Shown: positions 25,443 through 34,208 of the stretch, piece by piece
How the letters are laid out: each line of letters begins with the position of its first letter
Numbering within the stretch: position 1 is the first letter of the stretch
Origin: Lactonifactor sp. BIOML-A5
GTDB taxonomy: Bacteria; Bacillota; Clostridia; Lachnospirales; Lachnospiraceae
Length of the DNA stretch: 64,000 nucleotides
Assembly: GCF_009677585.1 (NCBI RefSeq)
Contig: NZ_WKYV01000007.1
Span: 162,379 to 226,378, forward strand
Direction of reading: 5' to 3'
Notes under the pieces: model-generated
Seen by the model: the letters and a program-made list of their open reading frames with translations, nothing else
The model's database searches: none
What the model was told of the DNA's origin: nothing
Made by a program: the position numbers and the translations under genes

Positions 25443-27277
25443 TGGAATATAACGAATCACAAAAAACTGCAATCATGCATTATAAGGGCCCCTTTCTGTG
25501 TCTGGCGGGACCCGGTTCCGGGAAGACTACTGTCTTAACCCGCCGGGTTCACCAGTTGATTGGGGAATATCAGGTGTCTCCTTCCTCTATTCTGGTAGTG
25601 ACGTTTACAAAAGCCGCTGCCAGAGAGATGAAGGAGCGCTTTTTGCGTTTATCTCAAACTGCCTCCACACAGGTCACCTTTGGAACCTTTCACGGTGTGT
25701 TCTATGGAATCCTCCGCCATGCCTACGGGCTGAATGCCCGGAATATCATCGGGGAAGAACAAAAATACGGCATTTTAAGAGAACTGATACGCAGCAGCCG
25801 GCTGGAAATCGAGGATGAAAAAGAACTTATTGCAGATATTATCGGGGAGATCAGTACAGTAAAGACAGGGAGGATTGCCCTGGAACATTACTATTCTGCG
25901 GCCTGTCCCGAGGAGACATTCCGGGATATCTACAGGGGCTACCAGAAAAAATGCAGGAGTGCCAGACTCCTGGATTTTGACGATATGCTGGTGTGGTGCT
26001 ATGAACTGCTCATGCAGCGGGAGGACATAAGGAAAGCCTGGCAGAATAAGTTCAAGTATATCCTGGTAGATGAATTTCAGGATATTAATAAACTACAGTA
26101 TGAGATAATAAAGATTCTGGCGCTGCCTCAAAACCATCTCTTCATAGTGGGGGATGATGACCAGTCCATCTATGGCTTCCGGGGAGCCAAGCCTCAGATT
26201 ATGCTTCAGTTTCCGCAAGAATATCCGGATGCAGAGAGCGTAACTTTGGGCTGTAATTACCGATCCACCAAAAGAATACTGGAAGCCAGCCAGAATGTAA
26301 TCCATCACAATCAGGAGCGTTTTCCCAAGGAGATAAAAACCATAAATGAGCTGGGGGACCCCATCGAAGTCAGGGGATTCGAAACAGAAATCCAGGAAAA
26401 CCGCTGGGTGAGGGATCGGATACTTAAGGCAAAAGAAGCTAAAAAGCCTCTGGAAGAAATAGCCGTCTTGTTTCGGACCAACCTGGGGGCAAGATATCTG
26501 GTGGAAATGCTCATGGAATACCAGCTTCCTTTTCATATGAGAGATCTGCTGCCCAATCTCTATGAGCACTGGATTACCAGGGACCTGCTGGTATATATCC
26601 AGATTGCTCTGGGTGACAGAAGCAGAAAAAACTTTTATCAGATTATGAACCGGCCCAACCGTTATCTGTCACGGGATTCGGTGGACTCCGGTGAATTTTC
26701 TTTTGAAGGGCTGCGCTGGTATTATGAGGATAAGGAATGGATGTGCGACAGGATTGACCGGCTGGAGGAGGATCTCAGGATAATAAAAGGCATGACTCCT
26801 TATGGAGCGGTGAACTATATCCGAAATGGGATAGGATACGAAGCCTACCTGAAAGAGTACGCAGTGTACCGCAGGATAAAAGCGGAAGACCTGCTGGAAA
26901 CCCTGAAAGAGATACATGACAGTACCAAGGGATACCGAACTTTTGAGGCATGGTTTGCCCACATGGAAGAATTCTCCGAAAAGCTGAAAGAGCAGGCAAA
27001 ACACCAGTCGGAACAAAAAGAGGGAGTTACCATTTCCACTCTGCACAGCATCAAAGGGCTGGAGTATGATGAGGTTTACATACTGGATGTAAACGAAGGG
27101 GTAATGCCTTATCACAAAGCGGTGCTGGAAGAGGAGATTGAAGAAGAGCGGCGGCTTTTTTATGTGGGTATGACGAGAGCCAGAAAGAGGCTTCACCTGT
27201 GCTATTCCGACGAAAAACAGGAGATGTCCCGTTTCCTGAAAGAGATGAAAGTCAGAAATACGAATTTCTCCTTCTAA
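25442..27277 (+). CDS. UvrD/PcrA-like superfamily 1 DNA helicase
   Basis: A 611-residue helicase starting at an ATG that overlaps the gltX stop (TAATG). It has the Q-motif region (YNESQKTAI), Walker A GPGSGKTTVL, VTFTKAAAREM, Walker B VDEFQDIN, GDDDQSIYGFRGA, LGCNYRS, and late motifs STLHSIKGLEYDEVYI and RRLFYVGMTRARKRL. It is shorter than PcrA or UvrD (about 720-750 residues) and seems to lack the extended C-terminal region, so it is a compact relative whose own role in repair or replication is unknown. It is followed directly by the spoIIIA operon, in the same reading frame. Confidence 0.9.
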   Translation: MEYNESQKTAIMHYKGPFLCLAGPGSGKTTVLTRRVHQLIGEYQVSPSSILVVTFTKAAAREMKERFLRLSQTASTQVTFGTFHGVFYGILRHAYGLNARNIIGEEQKYGILRELIRSSRLEIEDEKELIADIIGEISTVKTGRIALEHYYSAACPEETFRDIYRGYQKKCRSARLLDFDDMLVWCYELLMQREDIRKAWQNKFKYILVDEFQDINKLQYEIIKILALPQNHLFIVGDDDQSIYGFRGAKPQIMLQFPQEYPDAESVTLGCNYRSTKRILEASQNVIHHNQERFPKEIKTINELGDPIEVRGFETEIQENRWVRDRILKAKEAKKPLEEIAVLFRTNLGARYLVEMLMEYQLPFHMRDLLPNLYEHWITRDLLVYIQIALGDRSRKNFYQIMNRPNRYLSRDSVDSGEFSFEGLRWYYEDKEWMCDRIDRLEEDLRIIKGMTPYGAVNYIRNGIGYEAYLKEYAVYRRIKAEDLLETLKEIHDSTKGYRTFEAWFAHMEEFSEKLKEQAKHQSEQKEGVTISTLHSIKGLEYDEVYILDVNEGVMPYHKAVLEEEIEEERRLFYVGMTRARKRLHLCYSDEKQEMSRFLKEMKVRNTNFSF

Positions 27278-27310
27278 AAACAGATTGTCCTCATATATTG
27301 TTTTAAAGAG

Positions 27311-28279
27311 GTGAGGAACATTAAGAAAGAACCCATTATTCAATTATTTCCTCTGTCAGTCAGGGGGATTCTGTCCAAAGCCCGGATGGATATGGACAAT
27401 GTCTATGAAATACGTCTTCGGGTCAATGCTCCTTTGATTGTAGTTTACCAGGGTACAGAATATTTCCTGACCCGGGAGGGGCAGTTTACACATAGGAGAG
27501 AAAACGCATATCTGGTCAGTGCCCAGGAAGTGAAAGAGACTATGGGGTATGTAAGCAGTTATTCCCTGTATGCCTTTGAGGATGAAGTCCGCCAGGGATT
27601 TATCACCATTCAGGGAGGCCACCGTGTGGGAATCGCGGGAAAGGCTGTCATGGAGGGGGACAAGGTGAAAAGTGTGAAATATATTTCTTATGTAAACCTA
27701 CGCCTGTCCCATCAGATAAAAGGCTGCGCCACAGCGATTATGCCCTATCTGATACAGGAAGATACCATTTATCACACACTTCTTATATCTCCGCCCAGAT
27801 GTGGAAAGACTACTATGCTCCGGGATATTATCCGCCAGATCTCTGACGGCTGGGATAAATTTCCCGGGATCACTGTGGGGGTGGTGGATGAGCGATCCGA
27901 GATCGGAGGATCCTATCTGGGCATTGCCCAGAATGACCTGGGGATACGGACGGATATCCTGGACTGCTGTCCAAAAGCCGAGGGGATGATGATGCTGATC
28001 CGCTCCATGTCACCCTCAGTAGTGGCGGTAGACGAGCTGGGGGATTATGAGGACATCCACGCCATTGAATCCGTAATCCACTGCGGCTGCAGACTGCTGG
28101 CCACAGTTCACGGAAGCACCATAGAGGATATTAAGAGAAAGCCTCTTATGCAACGTCTGATGAATGAACGTATCTTTGACAGGTATGTGATTCTGAAAAA
28201 AGAAAAACAGGCGGGAACTGTACATGCAATCTATGATGCCAGAGGCAGCTGCCTCTATCAGGGGAGTGGTACATCATGA
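27311..28279 (+). CDS. spoIIIAA: stage III sporulation protein AA (ATPase)
   Basis: A protein of about 320 residues, related to secretion ATPases. It has the Walker A PPRCGKTTMLRDI and the Walker B-like VVAVDELGDYED. SpoIIIAA powers the mother-cell-to-forespore channel. The start is uncertain: the coordinates use GTG 27311, but its ribosome site is poor. GAGGTGAGG, which includes that GTG, is a good ribosome site for the in-frame ATT at 27320, giving the typical KKEPIIQLFP beginning. No other ATG, GTG or TTG fits. A CATATATT at 27292-27299 might be a sigma-E -10 box. The stop overlaps spoIIIAB. Confidence 0.93.
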   Translation: MRNIKKEPIIQLFPLSVRGILSKARMDMDNVYEIRLRVNAPLIVVYQGTEYFLTREGQFTHRRENAYLVSAQEVKETMGYVSSYSLYAFEDEVRQGFITIQGGHRVGIAGKAVMEGDKVKSVKYISYVNLRLSHQIKGCATAIMPYLIQEDTIYHTLLISPPRCGKTTMLRDIIRQISDGWDKFPGITVGVVDERSEIGGSYLGIAQNDLGIRTDILDCCPKAEGMMMLIRSMSPSVVAVDELGDYEDIHAIESVIHCGCRLLATVHGSTIEDIKRKPLMQRLMNERIFDRYVILKKEKQAGTVHAIYDARGSCLYQGSGTS

Positions 28280-28794
28280 TCAAAGTGATAGGAATCTGTC
28301 TCGTGATAGGTGCATCTTCCGGCATCGGATATCTGATGAGCCTGTCTCTGACAAAGAGATACCAGCAGCTGAAAACTATCAGGAGACTGCTTCTCTTTTT
28401 AAAGGGGGAAATCTCCTATGGCAAATCTACATTGCCGGAGGCTCTGGACCAGATCGGTCAGAAGCTTCCGGAACCTTTCCATTTATTTCTTACAGAAGTG
28501 GCCCGCAAGGCCTGCCAATACGATGGCCGGACCTTTCAGGAGCTTTTCGCAGAAGGTGTGGATGAACATCTGTCATCCAGCAGCCTTACCCCAAAAGATA
28601 AAGAAAGTCTAAAACAGATTGGCCAGTATCTGGGATACCTGGATATTGCCATGCAGATAAGCACGCTGGAACTGTACCAGCAGGAGCTGGAACTGGAATT
28701 GAAAGAAATCGAGGCTACCATTCCGGCTAAAAAGAGAATCTATCAGAGCCTGGGCGTGATGGGCGGACTGTTTCTGGCCATTGCACTGGCATAA
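28276..28794 (+). CDS. spoIIIAB: stage III sporulation protein AB
   Basis: A 172-residue protein whose ATG overlaps the spoIIIAA stop (ATGA). It has an N-terminal membrane helix, the motif LKTIRRLLLFLKGEISYGKSTLPEAL reduced here to its key parts LLLFLKGEISYG, and a C-terminal membrane segment after a coiled-coil-like Glu/Leu-rich stretch. Together these fit SpoIIIAB, which resembles GspF-like proteins of type II secretion and belongs to the A-Q channel complex. Confidence 0.95.
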   Translation: MIKVIGICLVIGASSGIGYLMSLSLTKRYQQLKTIRRLLLFLKGEISYGKSTLPEALDQIGQKLPEPFHLFLTEVARKACQYDGRTFQELFAEGVDEHLSSSSLTPKDKESLKQIGQYLGYLDIAMQISTLELYQQELELELKEIEATIPAKKRIYQSLGVMGGLFLAIALA

Positions 28795-28818
28795 ATCTGT
28801 ACAAAGGGGGAGGGGAAG

Positions 28819-29013
28819 TTGGAAGTAAGTCTCTTATTTAAAATAGCGGCAGTGGGAATCCTGGTATCCGTATTATGTATGGTATTGAAGCACAGCCAGA
28901 GAGAGGAACAGGCATTCTTAACCAGCCTTGCGGGATTAATCCTAGTTTTATTCTGGGTACTTCCCTATATCTATGATTTATTTCAAACCATAAAAGATTT
29001 ATTCTCCCTGTAA
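28819..29013 (+). CDS. spoIIIAC: stage III sporulation protein AC
   Basis: A 64-residue protein with two membrane helices, read from a TTG at 28819 behind AGGGGAAG. The pattern FKIAAVGILVSVLCMVLK and the closing FQTIKDLF are typical of SpoIIIAC. It forms part of the membrane platform with SpoIIIAD. Confidence 0.93.
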   Translation: MEVSLLFKIAAVGILVSVLCMVLKHSQREEQAFLTSLAGLILVLFWVLPYIYDLFQTIKDLFSL

Positions 29014-29037
29014 ACGGGAAAAGAGGTGGTGGAACAC

Positions 29038-29424
29038 ATGGAGATGATAAAAGTAGCTATTCTCGGGATGGCTGGAATTCTTCTGGGCATTTTCCTGAAG
29101 GGGGTAAAACCGGAGTATTCTATTTATATCAGCCTGGGAGTCAGCCTGTGTATTTTTACATATGCCATAGGGAAGCTGGAATATCTCTTTGATTCCGTAA
29201 GCCAGCTTCAGGAATACCTTCCGATCAGCACGTCCTATCTGACTACGCTGCTGAAAATGATAGGAATTACTTATATCGGCCAGTTTACTTCCGGAATCTG
29301 CAAAGATGCCGGGTATGGCTCTATCGGCAATCAGATAGAGGTATTTAGTAAATTATACATTATGGTCATCAGTATGCCTGTTCTTCTGGCTGTTATGGAG
29401 ACCATACATGGGTTTCTGTCATGA
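29038..29424 (+). CDS. spoIIIAD: stage III sporulation protein AD
   Basis: A 128-residue membrane protein. ATG 29038 follows GAGGTGGTGG; the frame extends to a GTG at 29026 within that ribosome site. It has about four helices and the conserved core LLKMIGITYIGQF and CKDAGYGSIGNQIE. The final ATGA overlaps the start of spoIIIAE, indicating coupled translation. Confidence 0.94.
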   Translation: MEMIKVAILGMAGILLGIFLKGVKPEYSIYISLGVSLCIFTYAIGKLEYLFDSVSQLQEYLPISTSYLTTLLKMIGITYIGQFTSGICKDAGYGSIGNQIEVFSKLYIMVISMPVLLAVMETIHGFLS

Positions 29425-30665
29425 TAGGCCATGCTCCCTTTCGCATCGGACTGGCCGCCGCTGTGCTTTTTCTATTGGTTCTGGGAAATATCCAGTCTGT
29501 CTGCGCGTCGGAACAGGAGGAAGAAATCATCGAAGCAGTACCTCCTTCGGAGTCAGAAAAGACCCAGGAGGAGCTTCAGATGCAGGAAGCCATGGAGGAC
29601 AAGGGCAGAGAGATCGAAGACAGTATGATGGAGGATATGGACCTGAATCAGGTGCAGGAAGCTATCACAGAACTTCTTGGAGAGAACAGCTTCGATCTGG
29701 GAACGGCCATGGAACGGCTGATGAACGGAGAACAGATCTTTACCAAAGAGAATTTCAGGGAAGTCATACAGCAGGTGCTGCTTACCTCCTTCTCCGTGGA
29801 GAAGGAGACGATGGTCCATGTGCTTTTGCTGGTTTTGCTTGCAGCGCTGTTTACTAATTTTTCCAACGTTTTTGAGAATGGCCAGATTGGGGAGATTAGC
29901 TTTTACATGATTTATATGCTTCTTCTGGCAGTGCTGATCCATTCCTTCGGCACCCTAAGCAGCCAGGTACATGATACGCTTACTGGACTTACCACTTTTA
30001 TGAAGGCTCTGGCGCCAGCGTATTTTCTGGCCATCACAGTTTCTACCGGGGCAGGGACAGCCATGATGTTTTATGAAATGGTGCTGATTCTAATCTACCT
30101 GGTGCAGGTCCTGCTGCTCACAGTGATCCTCCCCGGCATCAATGTGTTCGTACTTCTTGAGCTTGTAAATTATCTTCACAGTGAAGATTTTCTCTCGAAG
30201 ATGGCAGAATTGATGAAGACATTGATTGAGTGGACCCTGAGAACCTGCCTGGCAGTGGTGGTAGGGCTTCAGGTGGTACAGAATATGGTCACCCCTGCAC
30301 TGGATTCCCTGAAGAGAACCTTTTTGGGGAAGACTGCCAGCGCCATTCCCGGTATTGGGAATGCGGTGGATGCGGTGACGGAGGTAGTACTGGGCACTTC
30401 CGTGCTGGTGCGCAATTGCCTTGGGGTAGTGGCAATTATAGTTTTGGTTATTCTGGGCCTCTCCCCTCTGGTTAAAATGGGCTTTACCACGATTCTGTAT
30501 AAATTTCTGGCAGCTCTTACCCAGCCCATATCGGACAAGCGGATGGTGGGCTGCCTGAGTACTATCGGGGAAGGGTGCGCCCTGCTGTTAAGAGTACTTC
30601 TTACCGTTGAGGTGTTGTTCATGATCACAATTGCTATACTTGCCACATCATTTTTTCAGACATAA
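29421..30665 (+). CDS. spoIIIAE: stage III sporulation protein AE
   Basis: A 414-residue protein with an N-terminal signal peptide (cleavage likely near VCASEQ), a Glu-rich extracytoplasmic part, and about six to eight membrane helices in the C-terminal two thirds. Core motifs PAYFLAITVSTGAGTA and FLGKTASAIPGIGNAVDAVTE (split by me into their visible parts) are typical of SpoIIIAE. It is a main membrane component of the feeding-tube channel. Confidence 0.95.
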   Translation: MIGHAPFRIGLAAAVLFLLVLGNIQSVCASEQEEEIIEAVPPSESEKTQEELQMQEAMEDKGREIEDSMMEDMDLNQVQEAITELLGENSFDLGTAMERLMNGEQIFTKENFREVIQQVLLTSFSVEKETMVHVLLLVLLAALFTNFSNVFENGQIGEISFYMIYMLLLAVLIHSFGTLSSQVHDTLTGLTTFMKALAPAYFLAITVSTGAGTAMMFYEMVLILIYLVQVLLLTVILPGINVFVLLELVNYLHSEDFLSKMAELMKTLIEWTLRTCLAVVVGLQVVQNMVTPALDSLKRTFLGKTASAIPGIGNAVDAVTEVVLGTSVLVRNCLGVVAIIVLVILGLSPLVKMGFTTILYKFLAALTQPISDKRMVGCLSTIGEGCALLLRVLLTVEVLFMITIAILATSFFQT

Positions 30666-30709
30666 TTACGGAATACGGCGCATATTTTCCAACAGGGGAG
30701 GGACAAGAA

Positions 30710-31021
30710 ATGACCCAGCAAATCTACAAATGGATGGAAAATCTGGCGTATTTTTTTATCTTTCTGTCTGCGGTGCTCAACTTCATGCCGGATAACAGCT
30801 ACCGGAAATATGTACAGTACTTTATGGGGATTTTGCTGATGCTGTTATTACTGTCCCCTATTCTTCAATTCCTGAATATCAATGAACGGATAGAGACTTC
30901 TTTTTATGACTATCTTCAGGAGGAGGAATCCCGTCAGCTGCAGCAGTGGGAGGATTACGCCCAGGAACTGGAAGAGAAATACAATGTAAAAATGTATCAG
31001 GAGGAGGGGATGACACAATAA
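30710..31021 (+). CDS. spoIIIAF: stage III sporulation protein AF
   Basis: A 103-residue protein with two N-terminal membrane helices and a short polar C-terminal domain. The family is recognised from NFMPDNSYRKYVQYFMGILL and position in the operon. It is shorter than Bacillus SpoIIIAF (about 200 residues), ending soon after the second helix, as in many Clostridia. An AGGGAC site precedes the ATG. Its end overlaps the probable start of spoIIIAG. Confidence 0.92.
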   Translation: MTQQIYKWMENLAYFFIFLSAVLNFMPDNSYRKYVQYFMGILLMLLLLSPILQFLNINERIETSFYDYLQEEESRQLQQWEDYAQELEEKYNVKMYQEEGMTQ

Positions 31022-31497
31022 ACGGACTGCCTAAGAATTTAAAAAAGGAACAGCTGGTAGTAGTGCTTCTGGTGGGAATACTGCTGCTGATCATTGCATT
31101 GCCCACAAAAGAAAAGGAAAAGGACAGCACCAGTGAAACGTCTCTTCCGGATACAGAAAAATCAGACACCCGGGAACTTACTGGGAGGCAGATGGAGACA
31201 GAGCTGGAACAGGCTCTTTCCAATGTGGAGGGGATCGGAAAGGTACAGGTTGTGCTTACATTTGAAGATACGGGAGAAAAAGTGGTGGAAAAAGATTCGG
31301 ATGCCACGGTATATGCGAAAGATTCCAAGGGAAATCAAACTCCCTATGTTTCCACAGAGATACTGCCCCGAATCAAAGGTGTGCTGGTGATTGCCCAGGG
31401 AGGTGATAATGCAGTGGTAAATCAAAATATTCGGGAGGCAGTTATGGCATTATTTCAGGTGGAAGCCCATAAAATTAAAGTAATGAAAATGAAATAG
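31018..31497 (+). CDS. spoIIIAG: stage III sporulation protein AG
   Basis: A protein of about 159 residues with one N-terminal membrane helix (LVVVLLVGILLLIIA) and a periplasmic-side ring-forming domain related to secretin/EscJ folds, including VEGIGKVQVVLTFEDTGEKV and IKGVLVIAQGGDN. No ATG, GTG or TTG lies at a sensible distance in frame. The best site is AGGAGGGG eight bases before an ATA at 31018, giving a start just before NGLPKNLKKEQL. The GTG at 30946 would add 24 residues overlapping spoIIIAF and has no good ribosome site. The end is firm; the start is not. Confidence 0.9.
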   Translation: MNGLPKNLKKEQLVVVLLVGILLLIIALPTKEKEKDSTSETSLPDTEKSDTRELTGRQMETELEQALSNVEGIGKVQVVLTFEDTGEKVVEKDSDATVYAKDSKGNQTPYVSTEILPRIKGVLVIAQGGDNAVVNQNIREAVMALFQVEAHKIKVMKMK

Positions 31498-31509
31498 AGG
31501 AGAATCCAA

Positions 31510-32223
31510 GTGAAGAAAATTTTTAAGAAAAATCAGGTAATTATTACTGCCCTGGCAATCATGATAGCAGTGGCCGGATACATCAATTATTCGGACAGTC
31601 ATCTGGGGATGGGCAAATCGCTTAAGAAAGCAAGCTCCGAAGATGTTAAAAATTCATCCGATGAGGATTCTAAAACCACGGCAGATATGGACAGTGTACT
31701 TCAGGATATTGACAGTCTGGACACAGATCTTACCGATGAGACAGCCCTGCTGGAAGAAAACAGTCAGGATACAGAAGATGCCAGTGCGACAGATGCTAAC
31801 GTAGAGACCCCGGGCGAGGCAGTACTTACAGGTGCTTCCACCTTTGTGGCACAAGCCAAGATCAGCAGGGAACAGGTTCGCTCCGCCAACAAAGAAACTC
31901 TTCTGGAAATTATCAACAATGCCAATATTTCTGACGAGCAGAAACAGGAAGCAGTGGCATCCATGGTACAGATGACAGATTTGGCAGAGCAGGAAGAGGC
32001 GGCCGAGCTGCTGCTGGAAGCAAAGGGATTTGAAAATGTGGTAGTGAATCTTACCAGTGATTCTGCGGACGTCATAGTACCGGACTCTGAGCTGGATGAT
32101 GCTAAGAGGGCTCAGATTGAGGATATTGTTAAGAGAAAAACCAGCGTGGCTCCTGAAAATATCGTAATTACTCCCATGAGCCAGGCACAGTCATCAGATG
32201 ACGGAACTGAGGGGGAAGAGTAA
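31510..32223 (+). CDS. spoIIIAH: stage III sporulation protein AH
   Basis: A 237-residue protein read from GTG 31510 behind AGGAGAA. It has one N-terminal membrane anchor (VIITALAIMIAVAGYINY), a long acidic Ser/Asp/Glu-rich linker, and a C-terminal ring-building domain with AELLLEAKGFENVVVNL. SpoIIIAH spans the space between mother cell and forespore and binds SpoIIQ in Bacillus. It is the last gene of the operon; no terminator is obvious before the prfC promoter. Confidence 0.94.
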   Translation: MKKIFKKNQVIITALAIMIAVAGYINYSDSHLGMGKSLKKASSEDVKNSSDEDSKTTADMDSVLQDIDSLDTDLTDETALLEENSQDTEDASATDANVETPGEAVLTGASTFVAQAKISREQVRSANKETLLEIINNANISDEQKQEAVASMVQMTDLAEQEEAAELLLEAKGFENVVVNLTSDSADVIVPDSELDDAKRAQIEDIVKRKTSVAPENIVITPMSQAQSSDDGTEGEE

Positions 32224-32235
32224 TTTCAAAATCCC

Positions 32236-32264
32236 TTGACACCGTTTCCCGGGTATACTAAAAT
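32236..32264 (+). promoter_or_regulatory. sigma-A promoter of prfC
   Basis: TTGACA (32236-32241) and TAAAAT (32259-32264) are 17 bases apart. The predicted leader before the prfC GTG is about 65 bases. Confidence 0.7.
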
Positions 32265-32336
32265 ATTCAGAGCGTGTAAAATCACGGTAACTTTGGAAAA
32301 ATAAGAAAATTACAGTTCGCACAGGAGGATGCTATC

Positions 32337-33929
32337 GTGCCTGATTATACAAATGAAATAAAAAAGAGACGTACATTTGCAATCATTTCTCATCCGGATG
32401 CTGGTAAAACCACCCTTACGGAAAAGTTCCTTCTCTACGGAGGGGCGATCAATCTGGCAGGGTCAGTAAAAGGAAAAGCAACTGCCCGCCATGCAGTGTC
32501 TGACTGGATGGAGATTGAAAAAGAGAGAGGTATCTCTGTCACGTCTTCTGTACTGCAGTTTAACTACGACGGTTATTGCATTAACATACTGGATACCCCG
32601 GGACATCAGGATTTCTCGGAGGACACATATCGAACCTTAATGGCTGCAGATTCTGCAGTCATGGTTATTGACGGTTCCAAAGGCGTTGAAGCTCAGACCA
32701 GAAAGCTTTTTAAAGTCTGTGTCATGAGACATATCCCTATTTTTACATTTATTAACAAGATGGACAGAGATGCCAACGATACCTTTGATTTGCTGGATGA
32801 AATCGAAAAAGAGCTGGGGATTGCTACCTGTCCCATCAACTGGCCCATTGGTTCCGGAAAGGAATTCAAGGGTATCTATGACAGAAACAGCAAAAGCGTG
32901 CTGACCTTCTCCGATACTATGAAAGGTACAAAAGAGGGAGTTGAAAATGAAATCCCCATAGAGGATCCTAAGTTCGACGAGGCCGTGGGGGAAGCGGCTA
33001 AGGAACTTTTAATGGAAGAAATCGAACTGCTGGACGGCGCCAGTGCGGAGTTTGATCTGGAAAAGGTGAGCAAAGGCGAACTTTCCCCTGTGTTTTTCGG
33101 GTCGGCGCTGACAAACTTTGGCGTGGAGACATTTTTAAAGCATTTTCTGCAGATGACCTCATCTCCCCTTCCCAGAAAAGCGGATGCCGGTATCATCGAT
33201 CCGATGAAGGAAGAGTTTTCAGCCTTTGTTTTCAAGATTCAGGCCAATATGAACAAAGCCCACAGGGACAGAATTGCGTTTATGCGTATCTGTTCCGGCA
33301 AGTTTGATGCGGGGATGGAGGTATACCACGTACAGGGGGAAAAGAAGATGCGCCTGTCTCAACCCCAGCAGATGATGGCCCAGGATCGACATATTGTAGA
33401 CGAGGCATATGCGGGAGACATCATCGGCGTATTTGATCCCGGCATATTTTCTATCGGGGATACCATCTGTATGCCCAATAAGAAATTTGCCTACGAGGGA
33501 ATTCCCACTTTTGCTCCGGAGCATTTTGCCAGAGTACGCCAGTTAGATACCATGAAAAGAAAACAATTCATCAAAGGAATCAACCAGATTGCCCAGGAAG
33601 GCGCCATTCAGATCTTCCAGGAGCTGAACACGGGAATGGAAGAGATCATTGTGGGGGTGGTAGGTGTCCTGCAGTTTGATGTATTAAAATACCGTCTGGA
33701 AAATGAATATAAGGTAGACATCCGTCTGGAAAATCTTCCCTATGAACATATCCGCTGGATAGAGAACAAAGATGAGATAGATGTCAAGAAGATAACCGGA
33801 ACTTCAGATATGAAGAAGGTTATGGATTTAAAAGGAAATCCGCTGCTTCTGTTTGTGAACAGCTGGAGCATTGGAATGACTCTGGACAGAAACGATGGAC
33901 TGCGGTTGACAGAGTTTGGTAAGAATTAG
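32337..33929 (+). CDS. prfC: peptide chain release factor 3
   Basis: A 530-residue translational GTPase. It begins at GTG 32337 behind AGGAGG. GTP-binding motifs are AHPDAGKTT-like (SHPDAGKTTLTE), the switch region RGISVTSSV, DTPGHQDF and NKMD. The later HRDRIAFMRICSGKF region and the length fit RF3 rather than EF-G. It recycles RF1/RF2 from the ribosome after termination. It stands alone between its own promoter and a terminator. Confidence 0.96.
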   Translation: MPDYTNEIKKRRTFAIISHPDAGKTTLTEKFLLYGGAINLAGSVKGKATARHAVSDWMEIEKERGISVTSSVLQFNYDGYCINILDTPGHQDFSEDTYRTLMAADSAVMVIDGSKGVEAQTRKLFKVCVMRHIPIFTFINKMDRDANDTFDLLDEIEKELGIATCPINWPIGSGKEFKGIYDRNSKSVLTFSDTMKGTKEGVENEIPIEDPKFDEAVGEAAKELLMEEIELLDGASAEFDLEKVSKGELSPVFFGSALTNFGVETFLKHFLQMTSSPLPRKADAGIIDPMKEEFSAFVFKIQANMNKAHRDRIAFMRICSGKFDAGMEVYHVQGEKKMRLSQPQQMMAQDRHIVDEAYAGDIIGVFDPGIFSIGDTICMPNKKFAYEGIPTFAPEHFARVRQLDTMKRKQFIKGINQIAQEGAIQIFQELNTGMEEIIVGVVGVLQFDVLKYRLENEYKVDIRLENLPYEHIRWIENKDEIDVKKITGTSDMKKVMDLKGNPLLLFVNSWSIGMTLDRNDGLRLTEFGKN

Positions 33930-33934
33930 AGGGG

Positions 33935-33973
33935 AAGGCACTGTAACACGGTATGTGGAGCAGTGCCTTTTTT
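33935..33973 (+). terminator. intrinsic terminator of prfC
   Basis: AAGGCACTG (33935-33943) pairs with CAGTGCCTT (33961-33969), followed by a T-run. It starts six bases after the stop codon. Confidence 0.85.
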
Positions 33974-34026
33974 GTAACTTATTTTAGCTCTGGGGGATTC
34001 ATGCCGGGAGGTGAGATGGCAGGGAG

Positions 34027-34105
34027 ACGGTGAGAGAAATCCCGGGGCAGCGGGCTGGCTGGTTCGGGCGGGAGGAAGGGCTGGTTTCCGGGGACACCTC
34101 CGTCT
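34027..34105 (+). repeat. dispersed GC-rich repeat, single-arm copy
   Basis: About 79 bases beginning ACGGTGAGAGAAATCCCGGG and ending GGGGACACCTCCGTC are nearly the same as the left arm of the palindromic element at 63508-63826. GC content is clearly higher than in the flanking sequence. Here there is no matching inverted copy nearby. It sits in the 280-base gap between the prfC terminator and the lipoprotein gene. A short open frame (34011-34205) runs through it but has no ribosome site and I do not regard it as a gene. Confidence 0.7.
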
Positions 34106-34208
34106 GCACCTCTCCGTTCGCTTACTATACACCACGAGCTTCACATTGACAGCTTTCCCTTTTCTTAGTACCATAGAGATAGAAAACTTAATATGGAGGA
34201 ATTAAGAT

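Noticed and set aside
34011..34205. A 64-codon frame through the repeat near 34.0 kb, and similar frames at 63472-63774 and 63477-63966.
   Set aside because: Their shared peptide parts reflect the DNA repeat. There is no ribosome site, and the arms are found in both orientations, so protein coding is unlikely.
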